From Spirochaetes bacterium RBG_16_67_19 (GTDB lineage Bacteria; Spirochaetota; Spirochaetia; SZUA-6; DRHE01), in contig MIBK01000076.1 of NCBI GenBank assembly GCA_001829505.1, positions 1 through 6,206 of the forward strand: 6,206 bases of DNA, written 5' to 3'. This document shows positions 1 to 3,745 of this stretch, piece after piece (within the stretch, counting starts at the first letter, position 1; each line of letters starts with the position of its first letter). The translations under genes were made by a program, and so were the position numbers. A model generated the notes under the pieces. It worked only from the letters and a program-made list of their open reading frames with translations, was not told the DNA's origin and did no database searches.

Positions 1-102
1 AGCCTGAGGAGGGCCGAGCGCTTCAACGACCGCCTCGGGGAGATCACCGGGGTGAAGCGCGACCTGGTGGAGCCGCCGGCGGGAAAAAATCTGGAAGACT
101 GA
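1..102 (+). CDS. C-terminal end of an unidentified gene (5' part outside window)
   Basis: An open frame enters from the left edge in frame 1 and ends at TGA 100-102, leaving 33 visible residues that finish in AGKNLED. Third codon positions are almost all G or C until the last few codons, as in the clear genes of this window, which supports real coding. The segment is charged, probably helical and soluble, with no membrane segment or recognisable motif. I do not recognise the family. The next gene starts 37 bp downstream on the same strand, so the two could be co-transcribed. Confidence 0.5.
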   Translation, partial: SLRRAERFNDRLGEITGVKRDLVEPPAGKNLED

Positions 103-114
103 CTCCCCGACAAC

Positions 115-120
115 TATACT
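115..120 (+). promoter_or_regulatory. possible -10 element before the beta-barrel gene (weak)
   Basis: TATACT at 115-120 matches five of six bases of the TATAAT consensus and lies in an A/T-richer pocket between the two genes. The hexamer 17 bp upstream (TGGAAG, 92-97) matches the -35 consensus poorly. Transcription would begin near 127, inside the Shine-Dalgarno sequence, giving a very short leader. Read-through from the upstream gene is an equally good explanation. Confidence 0.2.
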
Positions 121-139
121 GCGTCGGAGGAGGAATATC

Positions 140-829
140 ATGAAAAAGAGGTTCCTGGTTTTGGCGTTGGCGCTGGTTCTGTCGCTCCCGGCGCTGTACG
201 CGGACATCGGAGAGAACTTCGCCAAAGGGGGGATCGGCCTCACGGGGAGCCTGTCGTTCTACAACAACTTCTATCGCATTGCTGATTCCACCGACGAGCG
301 CAATTACTGGAGCCTGGACCTGTCGCCCGAATTGGATTTCTTCGTGGCGGACCGGGTATCAATAGAATTCGCCCCTTGGTTCTTCTACGATTCGACCAAG
401 ACCGATCCCAACAATATTGAAAGGAGCATGGGCTTCGGGTTTGGGATCGGAGGCAGCTATGCCATCGTTCCTGATCCCAGCGCAGTGAGAGGGCTGGTGC
501 TTGCATTGGGCGGCTTGATCAGCCTGGATTTCTACCCGGCCACCGACGACCTGCTTGGCGGTGTGGAAGTTTCCGATGACTACTCGGAAACCGACCTGAG
601 GCTGTATTTCACGCCGCGAGCGTACTATTTCCTGAACGACCGGCTGGCGCCGTTCGTCGGAATCACGCCGCGGTTGGCTTATGTCGTATCGCTGAAGGAT
701 CCCGCCGGCAATAAAGTGGATCTCACCAGCCAGCAAAGGCTGTATCTGCGGATGACGGCGACCGTGGGCATATCCTGGTTCATCCCGAGCAGGAACGCCT
801 CACTGTCCGCGCGCAGGCGGATCCGCTAG
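140..829 (+). CDS. exported outer-membrane beta-barrel-like protein, 229 aa
   Basis: The start is fixed by a strong Shine-Dalgarno sequence (GGAGGAGGA, 126-134) five bases before ATG 140. Residues 1-21 form a classic signal peptide: MKKR, a hydrophobic core rich in Leu, Ala and Val, then a likely cut after LYA, leaving Asp22 as the mature N-terminus. There is no lipobox cysteine. The mature part has no helical membrane segment. It has many short stretches of alternating polar and aromatic/aliphatic residues, for example around 35-45, 57-69, 73-83, 97-109, 118-131, 152-164, 170-184 and 199-214. That pattern and the Gly/Tyr/Phe content suggest a small barrel of about eight strands in the outer membrane. 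I infer the class only and recognise no family. Oddities: the last predicted strand ends at ISWFI (211-215) and is followed by a 14-residue Ser/Arg-rich tail ending ARRRIR, whereas barrels usually end on an aromatic residue. Codon use is also less G/C-biased than in neighbouring genes. Confidence 0.8.
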   Translation: MKKRFLVLALALVLSLPALYADIGENFAKGGIGLTGSLSFYNNFYRIADSTDERNYWSLDLSPELDFFVADRVSIEFAPWFFYDSTKTDPNNIERSMGFGFGIGGSYAIVPDPSAVRGLVLALGGLISLDFYPATDDLLGGVEVSDDYSETDLRLYFTPRAYYFLNDRLAPFVGITPRLAYVVSLKDPAGNKVDLTSQQRLYLRMTATVGISWFIPSRNASLSARRRIR

Positions 830-832
830 GGA

Positions 833-2020
833 TTACGCCCCGAAGGCTTCGATTTCCCGCAGGGAGCGGAAGGGCGAAAGCTCCCGCAGCCGGCCCACGA
901 TGACCGGCAGAGTCTCCAGCACGTAGTCCACCTCGGCTGGCGTGGTGTAGGTGCTCAAGCTGAAGCGCAGGGAGCCGTGCACGCAGGTGAACGGCACGCC
1001 CATGGCCCGCAGCACGTGCGAGGGCTGCAGGCTGCCGGAGGCGCAGGCCGAGCCGGTGGAGGCGCAGATGCCCTGCTTGTCCAGCGCCAGCAGCAGCGCC
1101 TCCCCCTCGATGAAGTGGATGCCGACGTTGGTGGTGTTGGGCACCCGGTGCTCCGGGTCCCCGTTCACCTCCGAGTTGGCGATGCTCCGCAGAATCCCGC
1201 GCTCCAGGCGGTCGCGCAGGTCTCTCACCCGGGTGGCCTCCTCGCCCAGGCGGCCGGCGGCCAGCTCCGCGGCCCTGCCCAGGCCCACGATCGAGGCCAG
1301 GTTCTCGGTGCCGCCGCGGCGGCTGCGCTCCTGGTGGCCGCCGATCAGGAAGGGGCGGATTTTCAGGCCGCGCCGGACGAACAACCCGCCCACGCCCTTG
1401 GGGGCGTGGAATTTGTGCCCGGAGAAGGCGGCCAGGTCCACGGGCAGCCGGGAAAAGTCCAGGGGGATCTTGCCCACGGCCTGCACCGCGTCGGTGTGCA
1501 CGAACACCCCGTGCTCCTTGGCGATGCGGCAGATCTCTTCCAGGGGAAAGATCACTCCGGTCTCGTTGTTGGCCAGCATGCAGGAGACCAGCAGGGTCTC
1601 GTTGTCCATGGCTGCCGCCAGTTCTGCCAGGTCCAGCCGGCCCTGGCGGTCCACCCCGATCTCGGTGACCCGCAGGCCCTTCTTCCTCAGGTAGGGCGCC
1701 TGGTTCTTGACCGCCGGGTGCTCGACCTTGGTGAGGATGACGTGGGTCTTCTCCGGGTAGGCATCCACCAGGCCGCGGATGGCGAAGTTGTCGCTTTCGG
1801 TGCCGCAGGAGGTGAACACGATCTCGGTGGGATGACAGCTGAACAGGGCGGCGGTGCGGTCGCGGGCCCTCTCCAGATCCTTCTGCAGATTGCCCCCGAA
1901 GCTGTAGGCGCTGGAAGGATTGCCGTATTTGTCCCTCAGGAAGGGCAGCATCTCCTCCAGGACTTCCGGGGCGATCTGGGTGGTGGCGTTGTTGTCCAGG
2001 TAGACTCTAGCCTGGGACAT
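833..2020 (-). CDS. nifS: NifS-type cysteine desulfurase, 395 aa
   Basis: This is a PLP-dependent group I cysteine desulfurase, a cytoplasmic enzyme that converts L-cysteine to L-alanine and passes the sulphur as a persulfide to the scaffold NifU. The N-terminus has the family signature YLDNNATT (7-14). Cofactor residues are visible: GTESDN (73-78), His101 stacking on the PLP ring, Asn152 in NNETG, Asp177 in HTDAVQ, and Lys203 in SGHKFHAPKG as the Schiff-base lysine. RRGGTEN (235-240) is also conserved. The catalytic cysteine is Cys326 in TGSACASGS. The length is typical (about 390-400 residues) and nothing is missing. The ATG at 2018-2020 is preceded by GGAGG (2030-2034, spacing 9) and lies inside the end of nifU, with a 14-bp overlap, so translation is probably coupled. 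NifS is favoured over IscS because the partner is a three-domain NifU and there is no IscR, IscA or HscAB. Confidence 0.96.
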   Translation of the reverse strand: MSQARVYLDNNATTQIAPEVLEEMLPFLRDKYGNPSSAYSFGGNLQKDLERARDRTAALFSCHPTEIVFTSCGTESDNFAIRGLVDAYPEKTHVILTKVEHPAVKNQAPYLRKKGLRVTEIGVDRQGRLDLAELAAAMDNETLLVSCMLANNETGVIFPLEEICRIAKEHGVFVHTDAVQAVGKIPLDFSRLPVDLAAFSGHKFHAPKGVGGLFVRRGLKIRPFLIGGHQERSRRGGTENLASIVGLGRAAELAAGRLGEEATRVRDLRDRLERGILRSIANSEVNGDPEHRVPNTTNVGIHFIEGEALLLALDKQGICASTGSACASGSLQPSHVLRAMGVPFTCVHGSLRFSLSTYTTPAEVDYVLETLPVIVGRLRELSPFRSLREIEAFGA

Positions 2021-2846
2021 CTTCCACCGCCTCCAGGGTCGGGTCCACCAGCTCGCGCAGCTTTTCCTGCACCAGGCCTTTCGTGGTCAGCTCCGAAGCG
2101 TGACAGCCCTGGCACATGCCCATCATGCGCACGATGACCTTGTTCTCCACCACGTCGATCAGCTCCAGGTCGCCTCCGTCCCGCTTCAGGATGGGGCGGA
2201 CCTCCTCCTCCAGCACCTCTTCGATCCTCTTGATCTTCTGGACCATGGTGAGCCGGCCGCCGGGGGCCTTGCGGGCGCTCTCGCCGCGCCACACTTCCTC
2301 CAGCAGGTCCTCGATTTTCGGGATGCAGGCCCCGCAGCCGCCACCGGCTTTCGTATAGTTGGTGATCTCCTCGACCGTGTGCAGATTGTTGGCCAGGGCC
2401 ACCCGCTTGATCTTCTGGTCGGTGACGCTGAAGCACTTGCAGACGATCTCCCCCTCGTCTTCCTTATGGACCTCCTTCTTCACCCCCCGGTAGTCGGCGA
2501 TGGCCGCCTCCAGGGCTTCCTGGCCCATCACCGAGCAGTGCATCTTCTCCTCGGGCAGTCCGCCGAGAAAACCGGCGATGTCCTTGTTGGTGATGCGGGA
2601 GGCCTCTTCCAGGCTCCTGCCCTTGATCATTTCGGTCAGGGCGGAGGCCGCGGCGATGGCGCTCCCGCAGCCGAAGGTCTTGAAGCGGGCGTCCGTGATC
2701 AGCCCTCCGTCGATCTTCAGGGTCAGCTTGAGAGCGTCGCCGCAGACGATCGAGCCGACCTCGCCGACCGCGTTGGCGTTTTGCACTTCGCCGACGTTGC
2801 GAGGGTGCTCGTAGTGATCCATCACTTTTTCGCTATATTCCCACAT
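2007..2846 (-). CDS. nifU: NifU Fe-S cluster scaffold, full three-domain form, 279 aa
   Basis: NifU is the cytoplasmic scaffold on which sulphur from NifS and iron are built into clusters for apoproteins. All three classical domains are present. The IscU-like domain (about 1-125) opens with MWEYSEKVMDHYEHPRNVGE and has the scaffold ligands Cys35, Cys60 and Cys104 plus Asp37 in CGD. The central ferredoxin-like (BFD-type) domain (about 132-186) has the permanent [2Fe-2S] ligands Cys136 and Cys138 (CKC) and Cys171 and Cys174 (CGAC). The C-terminal Nfu domain (about 203-275) has the CxxC pair Cys245 and Cys248 in MCQGC, after the typical RPILKRDGGDLELI. Spacing follows Azotobacter NifU closely. 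The start is supported by GAGG (2854-2857) seven bases upstream. nifS follows with a 14-bp overlap. No nitrogenase or other nif gene is visible, so a housekeeping Fe-S role is more likely than a nitrogen-fixation-specific one. Confidence 0.96.
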   Translation of the reverse strand: MWEYSEKVMDHYEHPRNVGEVQNANAVGEVGSIVCGDALKLTLKIDGGLITDARFKTFGCGSAIAAASALTEMIKGRSLEEASRITNKDIAGFLGGLPEEKMHCSVMGQEALEAAIADYRGVKKEVHKEDEGEIVCKCFSVTDQKIKRVALANNLHTVEEITNYTKAGGGCGACIPKIEDLLEEVWRGESARKAPGGRLTMVQKIKRIEEVLEEEVRPILKRDGGDLELIDVVENKVIVRMMGMCQGCHASELTTKGLVQEKLRELVDPTLEAVEDVPG

Positions 2847-2852
2847 TGTTTG

Positions 2853-2899
2853 GCCTCGAAGTTAAAGTACAATGCGGGTCGGGTTTGGTAAAGCGAGGC
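2853..2899 (-). repeat. 6-bp inverted repeat spanning the nifU leader and its ribosome-binding site
   Basis: GCCTCG (2853-2858) and CGAGGC (2894-2899) are perfect complements 35 bases apart. On the minus-strand transcript the proximal arm contains the GAGG Shine-Dalgarno of nifU (2854-2857), so pairing would hide the ribosome-binding site. The stem is short and the loop long, and chance occurrence in G/C-rich DNA is quite possible. There is no U-tract, so it is not an intrinsic terminator. Confidence 0.25.
2864..2892 (-). promoter_or_regulatory. possible weak sigma70-type promoter for nifUS
   Basis: Read on the minus strand, TTTACC (2887-2892) and TACTTT (2864-2869) are separated by 17 bp, upstream of nifU and just after the stop of the CBM48-like gene. 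The -35 hexamer matches four of six bases and the -10 only three, so this is a suggestion. No Rrf2/IscR-like operator was recognised. Read-through from the upstream minus-strand gene is also possible across the 59-bp gap. Confidence 0.25.
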
Positions 2900-2905
2900 G
2901 CGCGG

Positions 2906-3643
2906 TCAGCGGGACGGCGCGACGGCGGTGCGGGGCGGCAGCCGGAAGGTGGAAACGCGGAAGCCCTCGGCGTCCTCGGCCATCTCCACGTTCAGCGGGT
3001 CGGGAACCCGTTCCCCGTCCACGGAAAACACGTAGTAATGCGGGCCGGGGGGTAGGCGCAGGGTGACCTGGTAGAGGCCGGGCCGCGCGGGGTCCTCCGG
3101 CATGGGCTCCCAGAAGGGGTCCCAGCGGTTGAACTCCCCGATCAGCGAGACGAAGCGCCCGCGCTGCCCTCGGAAGCGGAAGGTCACCTCGCCGTTGGGG
3201 CGGATCTCCGGGCTGGCCAGGGACCTGGCCGGCAGGCCCTCCAGGCTGAAGGTGGAGAATACCACCCCGGAGAAGTCTTCGCTGCGTTGCGGGTTGGCGG
3301 GATCGTGGGTCCACAGCCCGTCCACCGAAAGGCGGTAGGTGAGCGAGGCCAGCCCCTCCGGGACCTCCAGCAGGAGCAGGAACACGCCGTTGGCGTTCCG
3401 CACGTAGGGATGAAAGACCCCGTAGCGTTCGTGCTCGAAGCTGGCCCCCACCAGGCGCGCCGGCCGCGCCGCGCTCTCCGGCTGAAAGCTGAGCAGGACC
3501 TGGCGGTTCAGGAAGCGCGGGGGGCCGGCGCGCTCCACGTTCTGGATCTCGATCGGCGTAGGCAGGGAAACCTGGGCCGCAAGCGGGGCGAGGCCGGCCG
3601 TCAGCAGCGCACTGGCCAGCAGGAGGCGTTCCGTGGACGACAT
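2906..3643 (-). CDS. exported protein with two tandem CBM48/AMPK-beta-like glycogen-binding-type domains, 245 aa
   Basis: The ATG at 3641-3643 is preferred. The open frame extends back to a TTG at 3694, but the 17 extra residues would sit in front of a clear signal peptide. Residues 1-23 are that peptide: MSSTER, a Leu/Ala core, then a cut near LAA. The mature protein has two similar early-set (immunoglobulin-like) modules, about 49-119 and 153-220. Each ends with the same SVDG-xxxx-DP-x-N pattern (106-117 and 207-218). The second has the family hallmark FNRW (171-174), then G-L-Y, a Leu-rich strand, PPG and a YxFSVDG strand. In this family (AMPK beta, isoamylase N-terminal domain) the module binds alpha-glucans or serves as a structural cap. 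No catalytic domain is attached, so a periplasmic or surface binding or structural protein is inferred. The Shine-Dalgarno is weak (AGAG, two bases from ATG). nifU follows 59 bp downstream on the same strand. Confidence 0.8.
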   Translation of the reverse strand: MSSTERLLLASALLTAGLAPLAAQVSLPTPIEIQNVERAGPPRFLNRQVLLSFQPESAARPARLVGASFEHERYGVFHPYVRNANGVFLLLLEVPEGLASLTYRLSVDGLWTHDPANPQRSEDFSGVVFSTFSLEGLPARSLASPEIRPNGEVTFRFRGQRGRFVSLIGEFNRWDPFWEPMPEDPARPGLYQVTLRLPPGPHYYVFSVDGERVPDPLNVEMAEDAEGFRVSTFRLPPRTAVAPSR

Positions 3644-3648
3644 GGCTC

Positions 3649-3657
3649 TGCTATAAT
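3649..3657 (+). promoter_or_regulatory. extended -10 promoter element for the TPR protein gene
   Basis: TGCTATAAT at 3649-3657 is a perfect extended -10 (TGnTATAAT), notable in DNA this rich in G and C. The hexamer 17 bp upstream, TTCCGT (3629-3634), is a poor -35, which is typical of extended -10 promoters. Initiation near 3664 would give a leader of about 82 nt. On the opposite strand the same block reads ATTATA, and a GATTAT hexamer (four of six matches to TATAAT, 3653-3658) could serve the leftward gene with an almost leaderless transcript. That second use is speculative. Confidence 0.5.
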
Positions 3658-3684
3658 CATGCTTCGACAGGCGGGCGGGGGGAC

Positions 3685-3704
3685 TTGAGCGCAACTGTTC
3701 TCAA
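3685..3704 (+). repeat. small inverted repeat in the leader of the TPR protein gene
   Basis: TTGAG (3685-3689) and CTCAA (3700-3704) are complementary around a 10-base loop, between the proposed transcription start and the ribosome-binding site. It could be a weak hairpin or half-sites for a dimeric regulator. It is short enough to be coincidental. Confidence 0.2.
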
Positions 3705-3745
3705 CCCGCGCCGGCCGCCTTCCGAGAATCGTAGATAGAGGACCG

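Larger units (their letters stand above)
3644..3745. other. divergent intergenic region (102 bp) between the CBM48-like gene and the TPR protein gene
   Basis: This is the only head-to-head spacer in the window and must hold the start signals for both flanking genes unless transcription enters from further away. It contains an extended -10 element facing right, a small inverted repeat, and the TPR gene's Shine-Dalgarno (GAGG, 3738-3741, four bases before ATG). I saw no convincing -35/-10 pair for the leftward gene. The only A/T-rich block (3652-3660) is the same one used by the rightward -10 and ends about ten bases before the leftward ATG. Confidence 0.6.

Noticed and set aside
817..826. Perfect 10-bp palindrome GCGGATCCGC at the end of the barrel gene
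   Set aside because: Too compact to form a hairpin with a loop, no T-tract follows, and it lies within coding sequence in a G/C-rich genome. Chance is the simplest explanation.
977..2137. Plus-strand open frame of 386 codons opposite nifS
   Set aside because: Composition shadow rich in Gly, Ala, Gln and His. nifS on the other strand has every catalytic residue.
2100..2891. Plus-strand open frame opposite nifU
   Set aside because: Its sequence is the reverse-strand shadow of nifU, whose three domains and cysteine ligands are complete.
3644..3694. TTG start giving 17 extra residues on the CBM48-like protein
   Set aside because: The extra residues are polar and would precede an obvious signal peptide. 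The internal ATG at 3643 places the peptide at the N-terminus as expected.
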